From NCBI GenBank assembly GCA_023128455.1, contig JAGMDW010000164.1, positions 1-16,625 of the forward strand: a DNA stretch of 16,625 bases. The letters run 5' to 3'. This DNA is from Desulfurellaceae bacterium (GTDB lineage: Bacteria; Campylobacterota_A; Desulfurellia; JAGGSF01). Position 1 is the first letter of the stretch, and each line of letters begins with the position of its first letter. Both the position numbers and the translations under genes were made by a program. The notes under the pieces are model-generated. The model saw only the letters and a list, made by a program, of their open reading frames with translations, was not told where the DNA came from and ran no database searches. Shown here one piece after another: positions 1 to 7,246 of the stretch.

Positions 1-619
1 TTTCTTCGATTTTTTCTTCAGTTAAAACATAACTCCCATCCAAATCAACTTCTACAATAGCCCTCCCCTTCTTCGTCGGTTTCTTATAAGTCAATGTTCC
101 ATCTTCATCTGGAGTGATAAAATACACCCTGATATGCTTTGTAGCTTCATCTTGCAGAAGTTTTAGTTTCCAGTAGCCACTTTGAGCAATCCGTTCCCTT
201 AAAGTAACTTTACTTGAAATGACTGCTAACACCTTATAAGTCTGAGGATTATAAATAATGATATCTACATCTGGCAAATGTAAGCCGAATTCTCCATAAT
301 CAATAGCCAGATTTCTTTTAACCTGACTCAATTCCATAGGTAATTTTATTGATCTTTCCAGTCTATTCCCGTTGACTACTTTCAATCCAAGTTCTTCAAT
401 CTCTTCGGTAATAATGTACTGAATTAATTTCTCCAAATTCTTTCCTTTAAATGCACGCCAACTTTGTTCATGATCTCCAGCTTTCGTTGGATGTTTCAGC
501 CAATCCTGTTTGTGAATTTTCTTTGCTTCTTTCAACAATCCCGAGATATGTTTGTATGCATTAGCTCCCAATTGCTCACGCTTTTTGAGATATAGCCTTT
601 TTAAACCTTCAAAGTCCAT
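1..619 (-). CDS. Type II restriction endonuclease, BsaWI/CCGG-family-like (C-terminus beyond window)
   Basis: This is probably the nuclease of a type II restriction-modification system, cutting unmethylated DNA. It starts at 619 and is open through the left edge, so 206 codons are visible and the C-terminus is missing. The protein begins MDFEGLKRLYLKKREQLG. Residues 116-119 (PDVD) sit at the end of one predicted strand, and residues 135-143 read SSKVTLRER. This PD...SxK arrangement followed by RER is the PD-(D/E)XK signature of enzymes that read CC/GG cores (BsaWI, AgeI, Ecl18kI and PspGI relatives), where the Lys is catalytic and the R-E-R contacts the C:G pairs. A GKNLEKLI helix (59-66) upstream is typical of PD-(D/E)XK folds. 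The ribosome binding site AAAGGAG lies inside the last codons of the methyltransferase gene, whose stop is only 5 bases away, so the two are probably co-translated. The nuclease assignment is firm; the exact recognition sequence is inferred. Confidence 0.8.
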   Translation of the reverse strand, partial: MDFEGLKRLYLKKREQLGANAYKHISGLLKEAKKIHKQDWLKHPTKAGDHEQSWRAFKGKNLEKLIQYIITEEIEELGLKVVNGNRLERSIKLPMELSQVKRNLAIDYGEFGLHLPDVDIIIYNPQTYKVLAVISSKVTLRERIAQSGYWKLKLLQDEATKHIRVYFITPDEDGTLTYKKPTKKGRAIVEVDLDGSYVLTEEKIEE

Positions 620-624
620 CTCTA

Positions 625-1932
625 TCACTCCTTTAAGCCGATTACGATATACTCAGCAGGATATGCTTCCGAATCTGCATTGTCATTACTCGCGAACCTC
701 CCCGTTTTCTCATCCCTTTTCTGAGGAAGTATTTTTAATGGTATTTCTCTCTTTATTATTCTGTCAAGTTTAAATCCAGAACACTGTAAACTCTCAGCAA
801 ATACCTCAGCGTTTAGTATGTCCACTCCCTTTAGCCTTGTATCACCAATAACATAACAGCATCTTCCACCATGTTTTAAAATTCTGTAACTTTCATCAAA
901 TACCTCTTGCATATCAATAAAAAATGCCTCAATTTCTTTTGCCATTTTCTGGCTTTTTTTAGACATCTCATCAACTATATCCATTGCAATCCTACTTCGT
1001 AATTCTTTATTCTCATATTTTTTGTAAGAAGTTCCAATAAATTCTTTCTTATACTCTGTTAAATCATCAGCTAAATCAAGCCAAATTGTTGATAATTGAT
1101 GCAAGTCTGCATATTCATAGCTGGTAACATAAGGACTTGAAGTTACAATTAAATTAACACTATTATCAGGTACAGGTTGTTTCCTTGCATCATCAATCTT
1201 GATGTTTAAATAATCATTAAGATTATCTCTGACCTTTTTGGGAACAACACTATAAAAGACATAATTCCCTCTTTCCATCTTCTTTAGATGCCTTTTTAAG
1301 GCATCATAGGGCTTTGTAGGGTGCTTCTTGAAATCTCTTGTTGGTTTTGTGCTTCTCTGTAACCATATAGAACAACTTTTCAGAATATAGCTGAAAGCAA
1401 CAAGAAAAAAGTCTTTTATTTTTTCATCATTTTCCTCATAAATAACCCTTAATATTTTACCCAATTCAATTTTATTTTCTTCAGTAAACCAATAATTAAT
1501 TCTATCAATATGTCTTTGCGGAATTAAGGGATCAATATTCTTTTTAAATAATGTATTACTATCTTTCAAAAATCCTACTTTTAATAAAAATTCTTTTATC
1601 TTTTGATCAAGATAATCAGGCTCTATCGGTGTTGATTTTACCTTGGTTATCAGATAGGCAATTTTATTAATATCTGTTCCGCTTGCTTTAAACCCTCTGG
1701 AAATTGCAGTAACGATTGTTGTTCCACATCCCATAAATGGGTCATTTATGTGGGCATCTTTACTGGATACATACTCATCTATCAATTTTTCAACCAATTG
1801 TGGAATAAACTTAGCAGGATAACGATGATAACAATGCGTCCATTTAGCCGTATCAGAGGGTTTGTATTCCGCAAATGACCAACATTTATCTACTTTAATT
1901 TTTTTAAATTCTTCTTTAATTGATAAACACAT
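625..1932 (-). CDS. Site-specific DNA methyltransferase of a type II R-M system (probably cytosine-N4)
   Basis: This modification enzyme transfers a methyl group from S-adenosylmethionine to DNA and protects host sites from the adjacent nuclease. Counting from the ATG at 1932 it has 435 residues. The AdoMet-binding motif I, DPFMGCGTT, is at about 64-72, preceded by HRYPAKFIPQL. Catalytic motif IV is at about 264-268 and reads TSSPY, followed by VTSYEYADLHQLS. A later GGRCCYVIGDTR is a conserved strand of the fold. The first Ser and the Pro-Tyr of motif IV fit the SPPY class usually assigned to N4-cytosine methylation, but the expected Pro-Pro is Ser-Pro here. Motif I precedes motif IV with about 190 residues between, which probably include the target-recognition region. 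A TTG at 1956, with AAGGA upstream and overlapping the preceding gene by 17 bases, is a credible alternative start; the ATG at 1932 has only a weak binding site. It sits directly upstream of the nuclease gene. Confidence 0.88.
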   Translation of the reverse strand: MCLSIKEEFKKIKVDKCWSFAEYKPSDTAKWTHCYHRYPAKFIPQLVEKLIDEYVSSKDAHINDPFMGCGTTIVTAISRGFKASGTDINKIAYLITKVKSTPIEPDYLDQKIKEFLLKVGFLKDSNTLFKKNIDPLIPQRHIDRINYWFTEENKIELGKILRVIYEENDEKIKDFFLVAFSYILKSCSIWLQRSTKPTRDFKKHPTKPYDALKRHLKKMERGNYVFYSVVPKKVRDNLNDYLNIKIDDARKQPVPDNSVNLIVTSSPYVTSYEYADLHQLSTIWLDLADDLTEYKKEFIGTSYKKYENKELRSRIAMDIVDEMSKKSQKMAKEIEAFFIDMQEVFDESYRILKHGGRCCYVIGDTRLKGVDILNAEVFAESLQCSGFKLDRIIKREIPLKILPQKRDEKTGRFASNDNADSEAYPAEYIVIGLKE

Positions 1933-1939
1933 AACTTTG

Positions 1940-2389
1940 TTAATCCGAAAACACAAAACAGGTATCCTTCAAATACTTTTTGGATAGTTCTATCTGTTCT
2001 TTCTCACTTAATTTTTTGTACCCCTCGGTAAAATATTCGGTTTCTATTCCCATCACCAACAATGAAAACATTTTTACCGCTTCAACTGCAAGCTCAGCTA
2101 AATGAACGCACCCTTCCCTTCCTCCTATCTGTGAAAATATCTTTTTAGAGATGCCTTTTTCCACTCTTAAGCCAATTATTTTACGAGCAATACCCTTTAC
2201 TCCTTTACATTTATCAAACGGTGTCTTGGGCATTTCACAATCTACATCTTCTATTACTTTATCATTTTTATTAAAGAAAACAGTCAATTTGAGATAATGA
2301 GCTATATCATCCTTAAATATTGCAATTATCTTTACCTCATCATTATTCATATAAGCTTTGCTGTTAATAGATCGCTCAAATATAAGCAT
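1940..2389 (-). CDS. DUF2889-family protein of unknown function, first gene of the R-M operon
   Basis: I recognise the pattern of the DUF2889 family: an N-terminal RSI...Y motif, a D-x-x-H pair in the first sheet (D28, H31), a CKGVKGIARKIIGLRVEKG segment at 61-79 and a closing GCVHLAEL motif at 93-100. The full protein has 149 residues and shows no signal peptide or membrane segment. No activity is established for this family to my knowledge. The conserved Cys61, Cys94 and His96 could bind a metal, but that is speculation. The start at 2389 is chosen because the conserved RSI motif lies only six residues in; no clear ribosome binding site precedes it, and the leader is very AT-rich. Its stop lies 7 bases before the methyltransferase ATG (or overlaps a possible TTG start), so it is co-transcribed with the methyltransferase and nuclease. 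Whether it works with them is unknown. Confidence 0.75.
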   Translation of the reverse strand: MLIFERSINSKAYMNNDEVKIIAIFKDDIAHYLKLTVFFNKNDKVIEDVDCEMPKTPFDKCKGVKGIARKIIGLRVEKGISKKIFSQIGGREGCVHLAELAVEAVKMFSLLVMGIETEYFTEGYKKLSEKEQIELSKKYLKDTCFVFSD

Positions 2390-2427
2390 AAATATAAATA
2401 TAACTATATCTTAAAAATATTCCTCAA

Positions 2428-2455
2428 AAGATACCAACACTTCACTGCCTGGCAA
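2428..2455 (-). promoter_or_regulatory. Candidate sigma70-type promoter for the R-M operon
   Basis: Read on the minus strand, TTGCCA (2455-2450) and TATCTT (2433-2428) are separated by 16 bases. The -35 differs from consensus at one base, the -10 at two. Transcription would begin near 2421, giving a leader of about 30 bases before the DUF2889 start. The 16-base spacing matches the better promoter seen upstream of nuoA. This is a pattern match only. Confidence 0.35.
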
Positions 2456-2537
2456 ATTTTGTTCTTAATCGGGATTGCCGTGCCGTGCAAACACTTATCT
2501 ATTCATACAAAGAATCTAATAAAGTAACGATAATCAT

Positions 2538-2624
2538 TTATAAGATTGTAATCATCGTAATTACAATAACAATCCAGGGTATAACTGCATAAATAGTTAC
2601 CCCACTCGGTCTTTCTTCAGCCAT
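2538..2624 (-). CDS. Small single-pass membrane peptide (28 residues), function unknown
   Basis: An ATG at 2624 is preceded by GGGAGGTGTAAA, one of the best ribosome binding sites in the window, and opens a 28-codon frame ending in TAA at 2538. The peptide starts MAEERPSGVTIY, a charged head, and continues into about 18 hydrophobic residues (AVIPWIVIVITM and on) that would span a membrane once; it ends right at the hydrophobic segment. This architecture resembles small accessory subunits of transporters or respiratory oxidases, but I do not recognise a family. It lies alone on the minus strand between the R-M operon and the divergent cation exchanger, so neither neighbour clearly defines its job. 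No clear terminator follows. The evidence for translation is the binding site plus the coherent head-and-helix composition; the function is open. Confidence 0.5.
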   Translation of the reverse strand: MAEERPSGVTIYAVIPWIVIVITMITIL

Positions 2625-2824
2625 TTTACACCTCCCAATCATAGTTCTACTATCTAATAATTAGCACAAAAAGCTCCAAAAAACCAGAGGTTTTTACGGC
2701 AATTCGTAGATTTGTGTCACAATCATTGAACTTTGTAAATAGTCATTGCTCCGCCAATCCTGCCAACATAAACTTTAGAAGAATATTATTGAGTTAAAAA
2801 TCTAAATGCTTTATTATCTGCAGC
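2625..2824. other. Intergenic region between the small peptide gene and the exchanger
   Basis: This 200-base stretch separates the divergent small peptide and exchanger genes. It holds a short perfect inverted repeat, TTGTG-T-CACAA at 2712-2722, which could be an operator half-site pair but is short enough to be chance. On the minus strand a 20-codon open tail without a start (ending near 2729 with a TGA) reads like the end of a lost gene, but is too short to assign. No convincing promoter for either gene was found. Confidence 0.4.
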
Positions 2825-3802
2825 ATGAGCATAATGCTTGCAAACTCCCTGATTCTTATAATAGGTTCAATTGCCGTTCTTTTCGCCGCCTATTTTTCCG
2901 TGAAAAGCAGTGTAATTTTAGGTTATCATTTTGGCCTCTCTGACGAACTTATTGGAATGACAGTCTTATCAGTGGGAACAAGCCTGCCAGAGATAATGAC
3001 CCACATCATATGCAGTCTCAAAATAGTTGAGCATCCACAGCTTTTAAATAATCTGTCAGGACTGGTGCTGGGAGCAAACATTGGCTCAGACATATTTCAA
3101 CAAAATTTTGTCCTGGGCATAGTTGCCATAATAGGCATAGTTACTGTAGCAAAAAACCATCTGTTAAAAGATATGGGCGGCTTAATTGGTGCATCGCTAC
3201 TGGTTCTTATGTTTGGACTCAACGGTACAATATCCAGATTTGAGGGATTTATACTATTTTTCGGATATATTCTATACCTCCTTATCCTTAAAAAACGAGG
3301 CATGATTGAAAAAAAATCCATAATTAAAATTCAAAAAAGGCAAGTATTTAAAAATATTGCTATTCTTATATTAAGTTTTACAATTATGGCTTTTTCTGCT
3401 GATAAGGTAGTTGGTTCCTCTGAAGTGCTTATAAAACAACTCCACATAAGTGCCTCATACTTTGGTATCATCATTTTGGGAGTTGCCGTTGCTTTGCCAG
3501 AGTTAACCACATCATTAATTGCCGTATTTAAAAACAAAAAGGCGATTTCTGCCGGAATTCTTATTGGAAGCAATGTGACAAATCCCATGTTCGCATTAGG
3601 ATTAGGCGCATTGATTTCAACCTATACTGTTCCTCAGGTCATAATTTTATTTGACCTTCCTTTCAAAATTTTTACAGCATTATTAATATTATATTTCTTA
3701 TGGAAACATGAAATTTTAAGAAAGAAAAATGCAATAGTCCTAATATGCATATATCTCATTTATATATATGTCAGAAATTTGTGGTTTCCCATCGATTTTT
3801 AA
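2825..3802 (+). CDS. CaCA-superfamily sodium/calcium-exchanger-like membrane antiporter
   Basis: This is an integral inner-membrane cation antiporter of the Ca2+:cation antiporter fold, 325 residues and almost entirely hydrophobic segments with a basic loop near 155-175 joining two halves. The two inverted alpha repeats are visible: alpha-1 at about 44-98 contains GTSLPE (51-56) and GANIGSDIFQQN (83-94), and alpha-2 at about 213-259 contains GVAVALPE (219-226) and GSNVTNPMFALG (248-259). The two acidic residues expected at the ion site, Glu56 and Glu226, are present. The usual Thr-Ser before LPE in alpha-2 is Val-Ala, and the polar residue four after the GS serine is Gln92 in alpha-1 and Asn253 in alpha-2, so ion preference may differ from a standard Na+/Ca2+ exchanger. 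No Shine-Dalgarno sequence precedes the ATG at 2825; an ATG at 2834 is a possible alternative. It is a single-gene unit. Confidence 0.85.
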   Translation: MSIMLANSLILIIGSIAVLFAAYFSVKSSVILGYHFGLSDELIGMTVLSVGTSLPEIMTHIICSLKIVEHPQLLNNLSGLVLGANIGSDIFQQNFVLGIVAIIGIVTVAKNHLLKDMGGLIGASLLVLMFGLNGTISRFEGFILFFGYILYLLILKKRGMIEKKSIIKIQKRQVFKNIAILILSFTIMAFSADKVVGSSEVLIKQLHISASYFGIIILGVAVALPELTTSLIAVFKNKKAISAGILIGSNVTNPMFALGLGALISTYTVPQVIILFDLPFKIFTALLILYFLWKHEILRKKNAIVLICIYLIYIYVRNLWFPIDF

Positions 3803-3850
3803 AAAACAATTATCACAGTTGAAAAAATTATATCTACACTTACAATAATC

Positions 3851-4096
3851 CATCTGAAAAGGGTAACACCAAGAAAACTTTATTCCATTCTACAAAAGAT
3901 TATAGAAGCACACTTACCTGTATTTATATGGGGAGCACGAGGCACAGGAAAATCCGCTATTACTCAACAAGTAGCAGAAAAAAGAGAAATTGGTTTTATA
4001 GATGTAAGATTAGCCCAGCTTGACCCCGCAGATTTAAGAGGATTACCAGCCATAAAGGGCGACCATGCCTTTTGGTTATATTATATCTCTGGATGA
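3851..4096 (+). pseudogene. Remnant of a MoxR/AAA-type ATPase (N-terminal fragment with Walker A)
   Basis: The frame that follows the exchanger stop continues open without an ATG and from 3863 encodes VTPRKLYSILQKIIEAH, then LPVFIWGARGTGKSAITQQV, then DVRLAQLDPADLRGLPA before a TGA at 4094. The GARGTGKS stretch is a Walker A nucleotide-binding loop, and QLDP-x-DLRGLP is characteristic of MoxR-like AAA ATPases that act as chaperones with von Willebrand A-domain partners. Full-length relatives continue with a Walker B motif and sensor residues; here coding stops after about 80 residues, at the point where a WLPP-type segment is expected, and no start codon is available in frame. It is therefore a degraded gene fragment rather than a working ATPase. 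Beyond 4096 another frame stays open briefly, to 4132, without a recognisable continuation. Confidence 0.75.
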
Positions 4097-4170
4097 TGAA
4101 GCAGAAATAGAGAGCCAAATTCAATTTCTATAACAAACTCTGACAGAAAATAAACTATCAGCCATTAAGA

Positions 4171-4210
4171 CAGTTAGCGGAAATTCTCCTCTGAAAATTT
4201 CCGCTAACTG
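4171..4210 (-). terminator. Strong 15-bp hairpin directly after nuoN, probable terminator of the nuo operon
   Basis: The arms CAGTTAGCGGAAATT (4171-4185) and AATTTCCGCTAACTG (4196-4210) are perfectly complementary over 15 bases with a 10-base loop. On the minus strand the hairpin begins at the base after the nuoN TAG. The transcript downstream reads TCTTAATGG, so the U-tract is poor. It may act as a terminator, or as a 3' end that protects the long nuo mRNA from exonucleases. Confidence 0.65.
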
Positions 4211-5656
4211 CTAAAAAACTATTGAAGAAAGAGCTACATTCAAAACAGAACCTGGAGCAACACCAAAGATAATTGTACCTACAGCTCCAATAACAATGGC
4301 TGCTCGCAGGTATGGGGAGGGAAAAGAAACAACCTCTTCTTTCGCTCCACCCTTCATATACATTGTAACTATAACATTTAAATAAAAATATGCAGAAATT
4401 GCACTATTTATCACGCCTAAAATAACAAGCCAGTATAGATGTGATTTCACTGCTGCTGAAAACAAATAGTATTTTCCTATAAATCCTACAGTAGGAGGAA
4501 CACCGGACAAAGAAAACATGAAGACAAGCATAGCCGCTCCTGCCAGAGGATACTTATATCCCATACCTCTCAAATCATCTATGAGACAGCCTTCCACATT
4601 CTTTTTACTGATGTATTCAGCAACAGAAAAGGCACCCAAATTCATGAATATATAACCAAACAGATAAAACAAAACTGCACCATACCCTAAACTGTTCGCC
4701 GCGGTGATGCCCACCAGCATATAACCGGCATGGGCAATACTTGAATATCCCAAAAGTCTCTTTAAGTCTTTCTGCCACAACGCAACGAGGTTACCAAAGA
4801 ACATTGTAAAGACAGCAATAATCCACAAAAGCTTTACCCACTCTACTTGAATGGGGAACATCCCCACAACAAGCAATCTCATTAAAGCCATAAAACTGGC
4901 TGCTTTAGGAGCAATAGACATAAAGGCAGACATGGGAGTAATCGCTCCTTCGTAAACATCAGGCGTCCAGGCATGGAATGGGAAGGCGGCAATTTTAAAA
5001 CCAAATCCTATAAGAATAAGAACAAAAGAAACAAGTGCTATCCAGGTATGAAGACTATCAGCTCCTGTTAACAGCTCTTTTACCCTTAAAAGATCTACTG
5101 TACCAAACAAACCGTATATAAGCGCAATACCTAAAACAAGAAACGAAGAAGCGAATGAACCTAAAATAAAGTATTTCATAGCTGCTTCTATAGACCTTAA
5201 ACCATCCCTCTTTATTGCAGTGAGAATATACATGGAAATAGACAGTGTTTCTACCGCCAAAAACATCACGATAAGATTATAGGTGGAGCAAAATACTTGC
5301 ATAGCAATAAGCGAGAAAAGCAATATCACATAATACTCGCCAAAATTTATTCCTTCTCTTTTAATAAAATCAAGGGACATCAAAATAGCAACAAAAGCAG
5401 TAAGCAAAAGAATAATGTTTACAAAACCGGATGCCTTATCAAAGATAATCATGTTATTAAATCCAGTCCAGCTTGAACCATACAGAGAAAGAACAACAAC
5501 AAGGGTGACTGCAACACCAATCAAAGCAATAAAACCATTTATCTTCTTCTTTGCTTTCGGTATAGCAAAATCAATAAACAAAATAAAAAATGTGAAGAAA
5601 AGAAGAACAAGCTCCGGAATGATCGGTCTAAAATCTACTAAACTATAAGAAATCAT
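4211..5656 (-). CDS. nuoN: NADH-quinone oxidoreductase (complex I) subunit N
   Basis: NuoN is one of three antiporter-like membrane subunits that carry out ion translocation in complex I. The protein has 481 residues, with about 14 hydrophobic segments expected, matching the family's usual length. The conserved Glu of the TM5 region is in VETLSISMYIL (Glu136), and the TM7 Lys lies in IGFGFKIAAFPFHAWTPDVY (Lys221), a NuoN hallmark. A further Lys at 251 follows MSAFMSIAP in the central channel. The start ATG at 5656 overlaps the nuoM stop by four bases (ATGA), and AGAGGTGGG provides the binding site, so the two are translationally coupled. It is the last gene of the operon, followed at once by the 4171-4210 hairpin. 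Confidence 0.97.
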   Translation of the reverse strand: MISYSLVDFRPIIPELVLLFFTFFILFIDFAIPKAKKKINGFIALIGVAVTLVVVLSLYGSSWTGFNNMIIFDKASGFVNIILLLTAFVAILMSLDFIKREGINFGEYYVILLFSLIAMQVFCSTYNLIVMFLAVETLSISMYILTAIKRDGLRSIEAAMKYFILGSFASSFLVLGIALIYGLFGTVDLLRVKELLTGADSLHTWIALVSFVLILIGFGFKIAAFPFHAWTPDVYEGAITPMSAFMSIAPKAASFMALMRLLVVGMFPIQVEWVKLLWIIAVFTMFFGNLVALWQKDLKRLLGYSSIAHAGYMLVGITAANSLGYGAVLFYLFGYIFMNLGAFSVAEYISKKNVEGCLIDDLRGMGYKYPLAGAAMLVFMFSLSGVPPTVGFIGKYYLFSAAVKSHLYWLVILGVINSAISAYFYLNVIVTMYMKGGAKEEVVSFPSPYLRAAIVIGAVGTIIFGVAPGSVLNVALSSIVF

Positions 5657-7233
5657 AACCCACCTCTACTTATCGCATTTATTTTCACTAATTTACCGCA
5701 AGCAAGATTCTTATCTACATCTTTTATTGTAATCTGTTCAGAATGGCTATTCACATGTTGTAATAGGTGTTCCACAGATACATGCATCCTGGAAAGAAGA
5801 GGATTGGGATAAATACCTATCCATAAGATAACTACCACACATATACCCATATAAAAGGTTTCTCTCAAATCCAAATCCTTTAATCCCAGATTCTTAACAT
5901 TTCTTGTCTTCACATAGAATACCTTCTGGAACATCATCAAAAGGTAAATTGCGCTTACAACAGCGCCTCCTGCTGCAAGTATTCCATACCAGATATTGGC
6001 TTTAAATGCACCTATTAAACAGAGAATTTCACTGATAAAGCCATTCGTACCAGGAAGACCCAAAGAAGAAAGGGTAATAATACCAGCCAACACTGCAAAT
6101 CGAGGCATAATAGCCGCTATCCCTCCATATTCTGAAAACAATCTGGTGTGTCTTCTCTCATAAAGTATGCCGACCATGAGGAATAATGCCCCAGTTGATA
6201 TACCGTGATTAACCATCTCCATAATGGAGCCTTCCATTCCCTGAGAATTTAAGGCAAACATGCCTATCATGGCATAACCTAAGTGGCTCACACTGGAATA
6301 GGCAACCAATTTTTTCCAATCGGGTTGCACCATAGCTACCATTGCACCATAGAAAATAGCTATGATAGCAAGAACAATAACCACTATGCCCAGGGTATGA
6401 ACCATATTCGGGAACATGGGCAGATTGAACCTCAAGAAACCATATGTTCCCATCTTCAGCAGGACTCCGGCTAAAATCACACTACCTACGGTCGGAGCCT
6501 CCACATGTGCCCACGGCAACCAGGTATGGAACGGAAACATGGGCACTTTAATGGCAAAAGCAATGAAAAAAGCCAAAAACAACCAAAATTGTAAATTATA
6601 AGGAAGGGGATGAGAAGCAAGTTGAAACATATCAAATGTATATATACCTGTATAATGGTGAAACAGGAAATAGGTAGCCATTATAGCAACCAGCATAAAT
6701 ACAGAACCCGTAAATGTATATAAGAAAAATTTCATAGTGGCAAAAACACGGTGCGGTCCGCCCCATATACCAATCATAAGATACATAGGAATAAGCTCAA
6801 ATTCCCAGAACACATAAAACAGAAACGCATCCAATGATTCAAATACACCCAACATACCAGTGAGCAAAAGAAGAAAAATAATATTGAATTCCTTAACTTT
6901 ATCTTTTATTGCACTCCATGTGGAAAGCTGGCCGACAACACTCAAAAAGGTAGTGAGAAGAACAAGAAACAAACTCAATCCATCTATACCAAGGTAATAA
7001 TTTATCCCCAAACTGCTGATCCACGGAATCTTATCTACAAATTGCGGCTGCCAGGTAGTAGGATCAAAATGAAAGTAGAGAAGTGTGGAGACAAGAAAAT
7101 TTACAAGCATAAAAACAAAAGTAACAATCCTTATCGCCGCCTCATTCTTCCTGTTTATGAACAGAAGAATAAATACACCTAAGAGCGGCCAAAATGTTAT
7201 AAATGAGAGAATGGGAAAATGCAATTGATTCAT
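5653..7233 (-). CDS. nuoM: NADH-quinone oxidoreductase (complex I) subunit M
   Basis: NuoM is the middle antiporter-like pump subunit of the membrane arm. It has 526 residues. Glu144 in FWEFELIPMYL, Lys229 in AFAIKVPMFPFHTWLP and Lys260 in GVLLKMGTYG are the conserved charged residues of the proton path, with the diagnostic HVEAPTVGS following at about 243-251. The last 45 or so residues after the final hydrophobic segment are hydrophilic (HVNSHSEQITIKDVDKN), slightly longer than in many homologues. The ATG at 7233 follows AGGAGATAAAT, a clear ribosome binding site, 13 bases after the nuoL stop. It belongs to the nuoA-N operon and overlaps nuoN by four bases. Confidence 0.97.
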   Translation of the reverse strand: MNQLHFPILSFITFWPLLGVFILLFINRKNEAAIRIVTFVFMLVNFLVSTLLYFHFDPTTWQPQFVDKIPWISSLGINYYLGIDGLSLFLVLLTTFLSVVGQLSTWSAIKDKVKEFNIIFLLLLTGMLGVFESLDAFLFYVFWEFELIPMYLMIGIWGGPHRVFATMKFFLYTFTGSVFMLVAIMATYFLFHHYTGIYTFDMFQLASHPLPYNLQFWLFLAFFIAFAIKVPMFPFHTWLPWAHVEAPTVGSVILAGVLLKMGTYGFLRFNLPMFPNMVHTLGIVVIVLAIIAIFYGAMVAMVQPDWKKLVAYSSVSHLGYAMIGMFALNSQGMEGSIMEMVNHGISTGALFLMVGILYERRHTRLFSEYGGIAAIMPRFAVLAGIITLSSLGLPGTNGFISEILCLIGAFKANIWYGILAAGGAVVSAIYLLMMFQKVFYVKTRNVKNLGLKDLDLRETFYMGICVVVILWIGIYPNPLLSRMHVSVEHLLQHVNSHSEQITIKDVDKNLACGKLVKINAISRGGL

Positions 7234-7246
7234 ATTTATCTCCTAA

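Noticed and set aside
2297..2527. Plus-strand open frame of 76 codons over the start of the DUF2889 gene
   Set aside because: Its first part is the reverse of the DUF2889 gene, the rest is AT-rich, it has no ribosome binding site and resembles no protein.
2729..2791. Minus-strand frame of about 20 codons reading YVGRIGGAMTIYKVQ before a stop
   Set aside because: It looks like the tail of a lost gene, but with no start and only 20 codons it cannot be assigned to a family.
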